64,000 bases of DNA from Lycium barbarum (taxonomy: Eukaryota; Streptophyta; Magnoliopsida; Solanales; Solanaceae): contig NC_083341.1 in assembly GCF_019175385.1 (NCBI RefSeq), positions 22,638,203 through 22,702,202 on the forward strand. The letters are read 5' to 3'. The first letter of the stretch is position 1, and the number at the start of each line of letters is the position of its first letter. Of the stretch, positions 47,983-60,780 are shown one piece after another. Below the pieces are notes generated by a model. The model was not told the origin of the DNA and did not search any database. It saw only the letters and a list, made by a program, of their open reading frames with translations. Position numbers and translations under genes: made by a program.

Positions 47983-50900
47983 TCAATCAGTGAGAAGATG
48001 GGTGAGCCAAGTAAGCTCAAAAACAAGGTGACCCATGGAACGGTACTCAGCCTCTGCCGAAGAAAGAGAGACGGAATCTTGTTTTTTCGACTTCCAACTA
48101 ATGGGAAAGCCTCCCAAACTGATGGAGAAACGACTCACAGATTTACGGAAATCTTGACAAGCCACCTACTCGGCATCGCAAAATGATAAAAGAGAGAAAT
48201 TTGGGGTTGAATTGAGGAAGAGACCTTGTATGGGATTGGATCAAAGATAATGAAGGACTCGAAGAGCTCCAGTGAAATGTGAAAGGTTTGGGTTTTGAAT
48301 GTATTGGCTAAAAGGTCAAAACTGTGAATGATAGATTGGGTATGGTATGGGTTAAGTAGTTTAATTTGCCAATCAAACGATGATATATATTACGATTAAG
48401 CAAGGTAGTACCTGAATCAGCAGTTAATTTGATGGATGGGTCGAGTGGAGAAGAAACCTTTGAAACTTTGAGCAATCAAATTCTGTAAGTAAATCCCTTG
48501 TAAACTTGCTTTGTATGATAGTCAAACTAGCTTGTTCCCTCATGATTTCCATTCCTAAAAAATAATGAATCTATCCAAGATCCTTTATTTTAAATTCTGA
48601 ATGTATGAATGACTTTAGATCATCAAGTTGTTGTGCATTGCCACCAGATAATAGTAGATAATCAACATAAACTGCTACAATTGATATAGAAGTCTCAGTT
48701 GTCTTAAAAAATAATGAATAATCATTAAGGGAGGAAGAGAAAACTTTAAAATTGAGAGCCCCTGCCAACCTTGCATACCATTTCCTTGAGGACCTGAGTG
48801 GTGTCATTCCTTTAGGAAATTTCATGTAGCGGTCTCCATGAAGAAAAGCATTGCTTACATCAAGCTGAGAAACTAGCCAATTGTTTTTTACTGCAAAGGA
48901 TAACAAACATCTAATGGTTGTCATTTTAACAACAAAGGAAAAAGTTTCAGTATAGTCTATTCCCTTTTTTTGTATATCACCTCTTATAAGCAGTCCAACT
49001 TTAAGTCTTTTCCTAGTCTCATCAGTATTTTTCTTAACCTTGTAGATCCATGTACAAGGTAAGAATTTCTTCCATGAGGTAGAAGTACCACATCCCAAGT
49101 TTGATTAGTGATTAATAAAGCCTGCAGGTTCAGAATTAATGGCATTTTGCCATCCTAGGTGTTGACAGGCCTAGGAGTAATGAGTAGGTTCTGAAATCTG
49201 AGATATGAAATGCATTAAGGCCTAGTTGTGAATGGAAAGAGAGGTAAAAGGATGTGTAGGAGGAGAAGAAGAAACTATTAGAAATGTGGAAGTAACATCA
49301 GTGACAAAAACATTATTGCAAATGAAGTCATGTATGTGACTAGGTAGGACCCCTTTGTTCTATCTATTAGATCTGCTTAGAGGCTGTTCAATAGGAGGGG
49401 AATTGGGGGGGATAGGATCTGGGAGAGCAGGTGAAGGAAGAGTTGATATAGGTTGATGTAAAGATGGTGATGGGGAAGAAGGTGGAGAAGTAGAAATAGA
49501 GGTGGAACTACTGTCCATAGAAAGGGTCAAATTTGTTGAAGTGCATGGAGCAAGGGAAGGAATAAACATTGAATCATCAGTGAGGTTATCAGAATAAATA
49601 AAAGAAATAGAAGGAAAATGAATGACAAGCTATTGTGAGGAAAGGAAACAAACTAGATGTGCACACTTTCTTAGACTTCTGAATAAGAACTTTATAACCC
49701 TTTTGACCAGCAAGATACCCTAAAAATACATAAGAATCTACCATTGGCTGAATTTTACCTCTATTATGGGCTAAAGTAAAAGCATAACATTTACACCCAA
49801 AGCTCCTCAAATTTTGATAAACAAGTTGCTGATGAAATAAGAGTTCATAGGATGTTTTACCTTGTAAAAATCCTGATGGAAACTTGTTGATCAAATGTGT
49901 GGCAGTGAGAATACATTGTCCCCAATAAGGGATAAGAATATTATACTAAACATCAAGGCCCTTGCAATCTCCAACAAGTGCCTATGTTTCCTTTCAACAA
50001 TATCATTTTATTGTGGTTTTGTTATGTAGGATTGTGATTGCAAAAAAAACAAAAAAAAAGAAGATTCTGCACTTTTCCTCAGTAATAAATTATCAGACCT
50101 CATCACTTTCACTTTAGTAATAAATTATCTCTCCAGCATAGATAAAAAGCCTTTTAGAATTGAAAATGCATTTGATTTGGTACTTAACAAATAGGTCCAA
50201 GTCCCTCAACTACAACCATCCATGATTGTGAGAAAGTATTTAAAACCATTGTAAGTAGAAACCTTATAGGGACCCCAAGTATCAATGTGAATTAGATCAA
50301 ATACATCTTTACTTTTAATGTGGCTAATTGGAAAAGGTAACCTGGATTGTCTTGATAGGGGATAGACAACACATGGACAACTAAGACTTGAAGAAAATGA
50401 AATAAAATTGATATATTTTATTGGATTGAAAGGAAAATACCCCAATCTTACATACCATAACATTACTTATGATTGTGATTGAGCAGTAATAGGAAAGAAA
50501 AACTGAGAATTAGATATCTTAGGGAATGAAAGTATTAATCTAAAACAGCTGGAGAACAAGCTCTCTTAGGAATGAAACTTTACTGTCTAGAGGAAGAAGG
50601 TGACTGGTAGAAGGCTCCAAAATATGAAGACCATCTTTTACTTCACCATAAACTTGAGGGCTCTTCAAAAAAGTGCCCTGTAAAAGATAGACAGTAGAGG
50701 TAAACATGCATCATACATTTAAAAGTCATACATAACTTATCAACTGAAAGTAAATTATATCTAAAACTTGGAATATGAAGAACCTTTACAAGAATGAGAC
50801 TAGGAAAAAGAGAAATGGATATTGTATGAGTAACCAAAATCTTAGAAAAATTAGGCAATTTGACTAGCAATGGCTTACATAGAGGAACAAGAGTAAAAAA

Positions 50901-53900
50901 TTAGTTAGAATCACAACACATATCCTTAGAGGCACCTGAGTCAATGACCCATGGCTTTGAGTTAGAATTATCAATTGAATAACAAGAGGGTGAATGTTCA
51001 ATAAATACCAGTAGAGTTTGCACTTGCCTCTGATCCAGGATCAGTTTGTCCATCTTGAATGTGTTTTAAGAGGTGAACAAGCTAATTAAACTGATTGCGA
51101 GAGAGTTGTTAAGGAAAATTAGGGTTCACTGTCACGACCCCAACTGGCGAATCGTGCGAGCACTTACCATATTTCTAACTAGTAGGCGAACCCTGACCAA
51201 CCACCCAAATACTCATCCATTTTATAGTAAATACTTTCTTAAAACTCACAAGATTAAAATAAAAGCTTCATACAGACTCTGTTTCAAATACAATACAACT
51301 GAAAAGAATTTCCCGAAATCTAATCTAGACAGGTACAAGGGCTCCTAATACACAGGGAAGACAATAAAAGACCTAGCCTCTGTTTGGAGTGAGATAAGCG
51401 AGGCTATAGGAAAGTGCCTGGAAATCCACACGAAGAAACTTCAGCTTAAACCTGCAACATACCTACCCCCCAAAAGGGATGTAGTAAGAGTAGTATCAGT
51501 ACACCACACGTACTGGTAAGCATCATAGGTTGACTGAAATTAGTTCACGCAACACAATATAAAGTCTATAAGATAAGAAGATAAGTCAAAGGCTCTCAGG
51601 ATTCTCAATATAGATTCCTTTACTATCACCCTCTTATCTCCCTACTCCAGCTATTCACTTTTTTTATTCCCAAGAATCACATGTTTTCTAATTAATCCTA
51701 ACTAATCCTTTCCTTCCATTCAACTTATTAAATCTCGACTCTACGTTCACCCTACCCTCTAATTTCTACCCTTTTTGCCTATAGAATTTATCTACTCAAT
51801 CTACTTACTACGATGTGATACACCAAGGGAATGGCTTACCATCAGAAATCCGCTACTATCCTTACCTTTAAAATAGTCACCGCCCACACAATCTCAATGA
51901 TATCATAGAATATGCACAATGCAATATAACAGACTACAGTACATACATGCAGAACGTAGAGATATGAGATGCAATGCAATGCAGATGTGATGCAAGGGCC
52001 CAACCACGTTGTACATACATGCTAAATGATGTCATTGCTCAGTAGCCATGACCTGCAGGGGACCCATGGTGTTCATGTACCACCCATTATGGAACGAACC
52101 TCGAACCTGAGCCACATATCCTCCGCTCCGAAAAGAACCTCGGACGCTGTCCACATCAATGTATTACTCATTTGCGGAATAAACCTCAGACCACGAGCTC
52201 ACAACTAGGCCTTACAACTAGATAACACGGTTGTCACTTACTCAGACTTTCTGCTTCCATATATTTCCCCATAAGCACATGCAATGTAATACAATGATGC
52301 AAACAAATCAAACGAAGTCATGAATCATGCCCTTGATGGGCGTAATGCTAATTCTGATTTCCTTCGATCCTCTCGATACAACCTTTGTTAACAAGGACAA
52401 AAATCATGTGTATAGTTCAACATACTTAGGGATAAATACTGAAGTCCAATACTTCTAGGAATGCATGATCTAAACAATGGAATACGCCTCCCCCCCTCCC
52501 ACCTTCTAGCCATGAAGCATAATTCATTCTCATTCCGTAACACATACCCCTCAACAATGATAGCACTCTCCACTTAATAAATATTTATTGTCACCCTTGC
52601 TAATATTTACACTTATTTTAGTTAAACTTACGAATATGTCCATCCAAACTCCGTGTCCGAAGATCTAATCGTGCAATCTCCCATCAACTCTAAAAGTATG
52701 TACGATTCACTAATCAAAGTCCAACTCAAGTAAACCATAACCAACTTAGTTGATGAACAGCTAATTGAATGAATTGCTTGCCTTCCTAACCTTCATCCGA
52801 ATCCATGAGAGGTAATAGTCGTAGGAAACAGTGTGGAGGAATAGAAAAGTCTCTTTTCTTGGTGTCAAGGATTTTTCTTTCATATGGAACCCTAATAGCA
52901 TCCTTGGAGAGTCTTTGATATAAAAAGGAGGGTAAAATAAACTAAGCGAACAAAAACGCGTTCACTGCCCCGTTTCGACCGCTGCAGCGGTCATGTGTCC
53001 GCTGTAGCAGTACCGCTGTGGCGGTCCCTTGATCGCTATAGCGGTCTGTTTCCTTCCCTAGGCCTATGATTTCTAATTCTATCCGAAATTGATTTTTTTC
53101 ACTATTAATCCTTAAAATACCTCATAGGACTTATTATTTACGATCCTAGACCTAGATTAGGCATGGGTTCGCAAAGTGTTAAATATCGACCGGACTGGTC
53201 AATACATCGGAAGTAAAAGTAGCAGCAATAGACTGAGTTCCTTCCTGCTTATCCAGTTGAACTACAAAGTTGCTCCTCATTCCTTGATATTTCTTGGATC
53301 TAGTAAACTGAAAATCTAGTTGAAAAACCACAAGCCTGTAATATTTTTCTATAGTATGGTTAATCATCTTACAATAGGTGTAAAATAGATTGTTTTTCAT
53401 TCCTTTGTAAGTGTTGTTTCCTTTGAAACCATTATTTGCACCCTTCAGTTGATTGTTAACTCCAGATCCAGATCTAGATTTTTCCTGAGTGTTGAGATTA
53501 GTTCCTGAGATGGTGAGTGTCCTACCATGAAAGAAGAACCATCACGAGAAAATTATACAAAGACATGAGTTTCTCTTTGATTTTCATCCTGCATCGATAA
53601 GAGAATATGCATGATTGACATAAGGTAAGGGGATAATCATGAGGATATTGCTCTTAGTTTGTGCATAAATGTCATTCAATCCCAGGAGGAAATGAATAAG
53701 CCTCTCATCCTCCTTAAACTGAATCATCGTCTTCTTGCCTTCACAGGTGCACACATAAGAGCACAACACATTAGAGCAGGAGTATCCAACTCACCCAAGA
53801 ACCTTTTCATCTTAGTGAAATAACCAACAATATCACTAGATTATTAAACTAAATCTACTAACTATTTCTGCAGGTGGTAGATTTTGGCAACACTTGGTTG

Positions 53901-54265
53901 TCCAAACCTTTGTTCAAGATCCAACCAAAGATCCTTAACTTTTCTAGAGTAAAGAACATTATCAGCAATATCTTTAGAGAGTGAATTCAAACGCCAAGAT
54001 GTTACTATATCATTACAACGATGCTAATGTTTGAAAGATGAATCAGTTGAGGCTCGAGCCATGCATGACTCATCTATAAACCCCAACTTGTTTTTTGATA
54101 AAAGGAGATGAAAATGGATGTCCTCCATCCTGGATACCCTTTATCATCAGAAAGAGTATTAACTAGCAGCATACCTGGTGCATCAAATGGATAAGAACGA
54201 GGGATGAGAATTGTCAATGGCAACTCTATTGCCTTCCTGAGCTGTTGGAGTAGGATTGGTTTCAT
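47983..54265 (-). pseudogene. copia gag-pol polyprotein remnant
   Basis: Order on the minus strand: gag (54265 to about 53180, with DAPGMLLVNTLSDDKGYPGW and FKEDERLIHFLLGLNDIYAQ, UBN2-like; degraded zinc knuckle near 53350), gag end after the nested LTR (51125-51060, QLSRNQFN, LVHLL), aspartic protease WVIDSGASKD (about 50925-50960), GAG-pre-integrase and integrase (50463-50206, HIDTWGPYKVSTYNGFKYFL) and integrase C-terminus (49894-49690, SFGCKCYAF, SYVFLGY). Then reverse transcriptase (49098-48571, WIYKVKKNTD, QLDVSNAFLHGD; catalytic YVDD changed to YVDY) and RNase H (48165-47983, SVSLSSAEAEYRSM). Many stops and frameshifts, so it is non-functional. Confidence 0.9.
51130..53176 (-). mobile_element. 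gypsy solo LTR nested in the copia gag
   Basis: Plus-strand start TGTCACGACCCC (the reversed end of an LTR) to about 53176 (AAAGTGTTA, the reversed start). Copia gag codons lie on both sides, so it is an insertion. Contains GTATCAGTACA, a typical gypsy LTR phrase, and GC-rich CCGCTGCAGCGG / GCTATAGCGG near 52978-53046. About 2.05 kb and non-coding. I did not find a perfect target duplication, so the right boundary is approximate. Confidence 0.75.
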
Positions 54266-54812
54266 TGAATACGCAACTCCATTGCCTTCCTGAGCTGTTA
54301 TCAGGCATTTTGGGAGAAAGAAGAAGAAGAGTTGAGTAAAAAAAGAAAAAAGAAAGATGAGCTAGCAGAGGAAGAAAAACAAAAAGAAATTGAGCTAAGC
54401 AGATCTTACTGCACTGATACCATGATGAAATACAAGAAAGAATGTATGGAGAATTTTCTGTATTTCTTGATCAACAATTTACAAATTCCTACCACTATTT
54501 ATACATGTATATTGCTGGAACTTATACCAATGAAAACTAGCCTAGTGTATAATATCCTAACTAATATGATCTTCCACTATGTGCAAGAATCTTTGTATAG
54601 CTGTGTTGATTGTGAAATGTCTCGGTTGGGCTTGAGCTTATTCCCTTTAATAGAATTCCTTTGCATATCAATTAAGCCCAACATGGTTTGGCCCAAGTTT
54701 CCATAAACAAACTGGCCCATTCCTTTCTTTTTAGACATCGACTTGTGTGTATTGCTTTGGTTGATAGCATTGGCTTTGTTCTTCGATTGTTCTTCGTTGT
54801 GTGAGATCAACA

Positions 54813-55057
54813 TCTTCTTATATTGCTTTACCATTCAACTTCTCAACATATCTAGTTTAGTATTCATTAGTTAACCATGTCGATTAAAATTATAAAATTC
54901 TTATTTAATAATATATGACTATTGTAGAAGATATGAAACAACGAGAGAAATAGCATTGACCTAACCTACGCTAGCGATAAGGCCACCAAGGATTTACCTA
55001 ATCGCTCAAAGAAATTCCACGTACGTGTACTACCACTTGGAACTGTTTGGAGGGGCT
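54813..55057. other. short unique stretch between copia and CACTA elements
   Basis: Non-repetitive by eye, AT-rich, with the palindromic ACGTACGT near 55019. No gene recognised. Confidence 0.5.
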
Positions 55058-55060
55058 TTT

Positions 55061-58000
55061 CACTACTAAAAAAACGAGAAAAACCGATGACGAAAACCGA
55101 CGGACCGCGTCAGTTTTTTTAATGAAACCGACGGGAAACCGACCCTTTACGGTCCGTCGGTTTACATAGGCTCGCTTTTTGGAAACCGACGAAAAACGTC
55201 GGTTTTTTCCGACGGACAGCGTCGGTTTCGTGGTCCGTCGGGTTTTATCCAATAACTTAAAAAAAAAAAAAAAAAAACCGGCGAATTGAGTCGGTTTTTT
55301 TAATTTTTGATTTTTGATCTTGTATAAAAACAATATATATTTTATACTGCGTCATTTTTTTATTTATTTTTCACAGTGCGTCGGTTTTTTCATAAAATTT
55401 AAGAATTTATTTCCAGAAAACCAACGGACTGAGTCGGTTTTCCGTCGGTTTTCTGGAAAATTTCCTGCATGCAATTCATGCATTTTCTGTAGCCACACCT
55501 GCACAGAAACTAGTCCCAAAAGCTGCTCAAAACTAGCATTAAAATGCTCCAAATCAATTCTAAAAGAGCTACAACACATAAAATCACCCTAAGTAATAAT
55601 AAAACACATCAAACACTATCTAAACACATCAAATAAAATCTAAATAGACCTTCAAAGTTCAGAAATATTTAAATGTCCAACCAAAAGTACCATTAACTAG
55701 TTTTAACATAAGTCCATTATTAAATCCAAACTACTACAACTGATCATCCGGTGTCCGGGCTACGTAATCACCGTCATCATCATCTTCTGGGTCGGAGGGG
55801 GCGGGAGAAGGGGGCACACCAAATTGTCCACATGCAATGTGGTTTTTAACTTGTGCCATGAGCGATTCAAATCTCGCTTTCATGGTGTAACTTTCCTCAA
55901 CTCTTTTTGCCTCAGTCTCAGCTAATTTCCTATTAAGTTCAGCAATTTTCCGCGCCATAGCTGCGACTTGAACACCATCAACTCCCTCGGCTTGTTGAGA
56001 AGACCCTTCACCTTGCAATCCTGACCAAAAGTGACTTAAGTTGTTCCTTGGGCCTAGACCGTACGCTCTACCCTTTTGTACTCCCCCAACTGCTCTACAC
56101 CAAAAATCTATCTCTAATTCCGGTGGAGGACGGCTCGGATGCTCAGGCTGAGTTTGGCTGTACTGGTTCACATTATCCATAAATTGCGTCTATATATTAA
56201 AAAATGAAACTTAGCATATAACGAATATATCATAATTAAACTTATATATAGTTACTTAAATAATAAAATTATCACTTACATAGGAATTACGAGCCCTGTC
56301 CTCAACCCATACGGTCGGATCCGACTCCTGCTTCTTCTTTTTTATGTGGGTCTTTAGGAATAGCTGATCCTGAGTTGGCATTTGTCCCGTAGCTTTTTTC
56401 TACAAAAAAAAAAAGTTAAACATAAAATTAATAACTCAATAATGATATATTGATCGTAGGTAACTTTAAAAGTATAAAATTACTTACCATTGTCCTAGCC
56501 ACGTGCCCCTGACTTCTTGCACCCGCAGTGTGCAAAGAGCCACCTTTCTGGGATGCACGGGCAGCCTTTGTCTGCTCAGACTTGGCGATAAACTCAGGAG
56601 TTCGCCAATATGCCTTAAGTTTCTCCCACTATTCAACGTTTAGCCATTGGGGCATCTTGATATACCTTCTAGCCCTCGAAAACCAATCAGACAACCTTGC
56701 ACTCCCCTTCCTCTCAAAGTTTGCAGCAACCCTATCATTGTCTATTGGATCCCATGTACAATACATCTGCAAATCAAATAGCTAATGTTAGATGATTTAT
56801 ATAAAAGTAAATTCAAGTTATGAAATGTATAGTAAGATGCATACGTTAAACTCTCTAAACATAGTCTGTCGAGTATCATATGGGATTTCACCCCATGAAG
56901 TATAAAAATGATCGCCATAAAGCCTCTGAATAACATCCAGCAAGACTTTTGTAGTGTCGTGATTTGGATAGAACCTGCAGTTAAAGAATTTAATGCCTAT
57001 TAGATTAAGATGAAAAAAAACTTTAGGAAAACTTAATAAAAGACAATATTACCCAGCTCCCTCAGGAATGATGAAAATTCGACCCATCGCATCTCTATCT
57101 CCCGGATGTAAACCATGATATATCAGTGCCTGTATATGAGCAAGAGCCGGTGCAGGTGCAGGAGCAGGAGCAGGTGCAGGTGAAGGAGGACGAAGATGGG
57201 TCTGAGACTAGTTGGATGGCAGTGACTCAGGCTCAGAGCTGCTATCTCTAAGGCGCAAATTAGATACACTTGGAGGTGTACCATTTGGAGAAAGAAAAGG
57301 AGACAAAGTGGCCGATGTGCTAGGAGATCTGCCACGTGGTGGGCAATACATAGGTATAGGTATAGAAGTAGGATAAGTAAATGATGCCGGCTGAGGTGGT
57401 GCCGGCTGAAAGACCCACTGACCAGACTAAGCCTGTATAGAAGAGTCAGGCATAAAAAAAGGAGGCGGAGTAGACTGCATATGTGGAGTGGACGGAATGG
57501 ACTGACTACTAGTAGTTGTAGGATCTATAGGTCTCTTATCTTTTCTCTTACTAGTACCTCCAGCTCTACTTCTACCTCTACGTCTACCTCTCTACCTTCA
57601 TCACTACCACCTGATGACATCTGCATACATAAAATTAATAACTCAATAATGATATATTGATCGTAGGTAAAAATTTAACAAGTATAGAATTGTGTTATTA
57701 TCAAGTAAATGATTGCTATTATTCATATTATACATCCACATACGATCCATCTACAAAAATATACCCATAAATTATTGAGGTTATAGAAATATATTATAAC
57801 TTAAAAATTCTAACTTAAAATATAACTTAAGACAACAAAATCCCAACCACTTCTAACTTTGAATTCTCAATAACAATTCTAACTTTAATAATTTACAAAT
57901 TCTAACTTTAATATAATTTTGAAAAGCACAATCCCAACCAATTCTAACTTTAATAACTTATGGATTCTAACTTTAATTCTAAAAATTGAAAAGTAAATCT

Positions 58001-59252
58001 AGTCAAATAAAGTCTACATTTTAGTTTTGAGGTTATAGAAATATTATAACTTAATAATTCTAACATAACTAAATAATTCTAACTTTGAAAAGCACAATTC
58101 CAACCAATTCTAAAAATTGAAAAGTAAATCTAGAGAAATAAAATCTACATTTTAGTATTGAGGTTATAGAAATACTATAACTTAACAATTCTAACTTTGA
58201 AAAGCACAATCTCAACTAATTCTAATTTGGAATGATCAATAACAATTCTAATAACTTATGGAATTCTAACAAAAAGCACAATCCAACAACAAAACAAAAC
58301 AAAACAAAACAAAACTAGTCAAATAATTAAAGTATACATTTTTGCACATATTCAAGATCAATAATATTACAAAGAATGATAACTAAGCTAACACAAATAC
58401 ATTGACAAAGAACATGAAATATAGCACAATCTCAAGCCAAAAAAAAAATGACAAGTAAACTAGTCAAATAAAGTTTACATTTTTTTCACAAATTCAACAT
58501 TAATAACATTGCAAATGATGTTTAACAAAGCAAAATAGATTAGCATTAGGCCTAAAATCTACAAATAAAACTAAAATTGAACGAATTTTAAAAGCCCTAA
58601 TTTAAGAGAAACTAACCTCAATTAATTAACTTCAAAACGGGTCTGGGGTTGGTGGGGACGGGCTGCGCAGGCGGCGGCGCTGGGCGGCGGGGAAATGGGC
58701 GGGGAGGGGGGGGGGCTAGACAGAGGGGAGGGGGCGGCGGGTAGCTAGGGTTTGAGGGGAATGGGAGTTTAATTGGGAAGAGGAGAAGAAATGGGTATGA
58801 AAACCCGTCTGGAAAGTTTTTAAAGAAAAACCGACAGACAAAACCGATCCTGTCCGTCGGTTTTTCCCGCATGTTTGACCAGATTTGACCCAAAAATTTT
58901 AAAAAAAAATTGGAAACCGACCATGTCCGTCGGTTTCCTTAAAAAAATTGTTTATTATTTTTTGAAAAAACAAATTGAATTGCTTATTTAAAATATTTTT
59001 AATAATAAAACCGACGTCGTCCGTCGGTTTTATATTAATTATTATTATTCTTTTTTAATAAAACCGACGTGCGACGTCGGTTTTTTTTTTTTGCGGATAT
59101 ATATTTTCAAAATTCTGCCAAAACAACCGACGTCGTCCGTCGGTTTTCAAATTAAAATAATTAAAAAAAAATAGAAATGTAAAAAGCCGACGCAGGGAGT
59201 CGGTTGTCCGTCGGTTTTTTGTCCGTCGATTTTTGGCAGTTTTTTAGTAGTG
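55061..59252 (-). mobile_element. second CACTA transposon, 4.2 kb, non-autonomous
   Basis: Ends CACTACTAAAAAAACGAG at 55061 and, inverted, ...CAGTTTTTTAGTAGTG ending at 59252. The TTT duplication (55058-55060, 59253-59255) is intact. Subterminal regions (55080-55450 and about 58820-59235) are packed with CCGTCGGTTT in both orientations, often as facing pairs. It carries a minus-strand TNPA-type gene remnant (55734-57620) but no TNP2 transposase, so it depends on another element for movement. Its subterminal motif differs from that of the 10899-20642 element, so the two belong to different families. Confidence 0.93.
55734..57620 (-). pseudogene. TNPA-type CACTA gene (Ptta/En/Spm), decayed, five exons
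   Basis: Exons on the minus strand with GT/AG borders and matching phases: 57620-57053 (MSSGGSDEG, then an arginine/glycine-rich run and a proline-rich stretch), 56974-56845 (FYPNHDTTKVLLDVI), 56766-56488 (MYCTWDPIDN, RLSDWFSRARRYIKMPQW: Transposase_24), 56399-56280 (lysine-rich) and 56189-55734 (coiled coil starting MARKIAELNRKLAETEA, acidic DPEDDDDGD tail). Lesions: frameshift near 57590, stops near 57428-57430 and 57209-57211, and a stop at about 56630-56632. The splice sites have survived. DNA binding to the subterminal CCGTCGG repeats is the inferred ancestral role. Confidence 0.85.
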
Positions 59253-59255
59253 TTT

Positions 59256-60630
59256 GGAGCGTGATGTTCATGTAGCATGTCATAATCCTCTGGGAATTAT
59301 TTTAATATGAGTTCATGGTAGTTCAGAGAGTTCTGCGAACACCCAATAATTTAGGTATGAAAGTCACAAAACAAAAGGAATAGCTTATGAAGTTTTAACG
59401 TGTAAATTCAATTAGTTTTCCCTTTTTTTCGCTTTTTTTTTTTTTTTGCATTTTTTTCCACCTCTATTTTATTTATTTTGTGTCTGAGATTTGAGTGAGA
59501 ATACAAACAAAAGAAAAGAAGGAAGGAAACTCCAAACATTCAAATTCCATGAATAGAAGCCACGGCTCTTCACTTCAAATCTGCAAGTTAATTTCTTAAG
59601 TTAGAAATTTTCGTCTCTTTAGAAATTTTGAATTGAGATCAAATAAGAGGCTCATTGGATTTGTTTATGATATCACGAGACTATGTTTTTAAATTGTGAT
59701 GAAGCTTTAGTACACATTGCCATAGAGTAAACAGGAATTTTCTGTTTTTGTTTTTCAAGACTTGGAGTTATCTAGTTCTACATTTATTCTGGTATACTTT
59801 GTCTAAATACTTGATCCAGAGAATAATAACATTTGCATAAATAGGAATTCTTATTTCAAGTTAGAGTACTAATGATGTGAATTCATTGTTTTCATTGTGT
59901 TGCATTTCCATTAATTGTCCATGTAAGCTTAAATTTGGCACTTACGTAATTAAAAAAATTCAACCATTTCCAAGATTTGTTTTCTTGTATATTTTATATG
60001 CAGGGTGTGATTATCCTTGAAAATGTCATTTTTACTTATGGGATGTATTTCCTTTTTAAAGATGTTTTTCTTTCCTTATTCTTTGTGGAATAGTGCAATT
60101 CCCTTTAGAAAATGTTATTTTGTTGGTGCAGCTTTCTTTTAAGTAGAAGTATTGTGATTCCTTTATTAAAAAGTTATTACTTTTTTACTTGTGCAAGTAT
60201 ATTTTAAATGGGAAGTTTGTCACTTCCCATTATTGTGGATGTTATTTCTACTCGTGTTGTTAGTAGTAGTGAATAGTTGGGATGTGATTCCCTTTTGAAT
60301 GTCATTTTCATTTATTTCTTAAATAAAAAAAGAACTTACTTCTGATTAATTAGGGATGGCTTGTGTTCACTCTAGGAAAGATTTGTTCGGAACATAACAG
60401 GAAAATATCCATACATCGATAGTTGAAACAAAATACTGAATCAGAGAAAACGACAAGGTAACAGAGGTTAAAAAAAGAAATAGAAAAACTAAATTAACAT
60501 TGATTACATATGATGAACCAAAAGTACTACAAATTAAGCTAGCCAGCTAGCTTTTTATAGTAAAATTAGTCATTATTCCTCAATATAAAGTCATGATCCA
60601 CTTGACTTTATCCATTATTCGTACAAAGAT
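59256..60630. other. gene-poor stretch upstream of the minus-strand gene's 3' end
   Basis: AT-rich. A run of T's lies at 59421-59455. From about 59990 to 60310 there is a loose repeat of phrases such as GTGATTCCCTTTTGAA and AATGTCATTTT, spaced about 60-90 bp. No gene recognised. Confidence 0.5.
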
Positions 60631-60631
60631 A

Positions 60632-60690
60632 ACAAACAACAACATACCCAGTGTAATCCCACAAAGGTCCGGGTATCATACAAAGACGGA
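60632..60690 (-). mobile_element. RTE/TS-SINE type 3' end fragment
   Basis: ACAACAACATACCCAGTG and the next bases (to about GTCCGGGTAT) match the 3' tail of Solanaceae RTE LINEs and TS SINEs, in reverse orientation with a CAA/TTG tail. The same tail occurs at 61431. It lies about 90 bases beyond the stop codon of the small gene at 60781-61157, in the same orientation. Confidence 0.65.
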
Positions 60691-60780
60691 AAGACAACAG
60701 AAAAAGAAACACAGAAGGAAACCTTGAAAACACAAATATTGCACAACAAGGACACCAATAATGTGCTATTTCCATTTAGT

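Larger units (their letters stand above)
47331..54812 (-). mobile_element. Ty1/copia element, minus strand, degenerate
   Basis: Read on the minus strand: 5' LTR 54423-54812, primer site TGGTATCAG right after it (plus-strand 54414-54422), gag-pol remnants, a purine-rich tract, and 3' LTR 47331-47693. The LTRs start TGTT(T/G)ATCTCACACAA and end with TCATCA. They are diverged, and the 5' LTR has an extra segment near 54575-54650. Without the 2 kb solo LTR nested at 51130-53176 the element is about 5.4 kb, a normal copia length. Flanks (TATTA and TCTTC) show no matching duplication. Confidence 0.92.

Noticed and set aside
58618..58893. Proline-rich 91-codon minus-strand frame
   Set aside because: Lies upstream of the TNPA-like gene start in the CACTA element and overlaps its subterminal repeats; more likely leader sequence.
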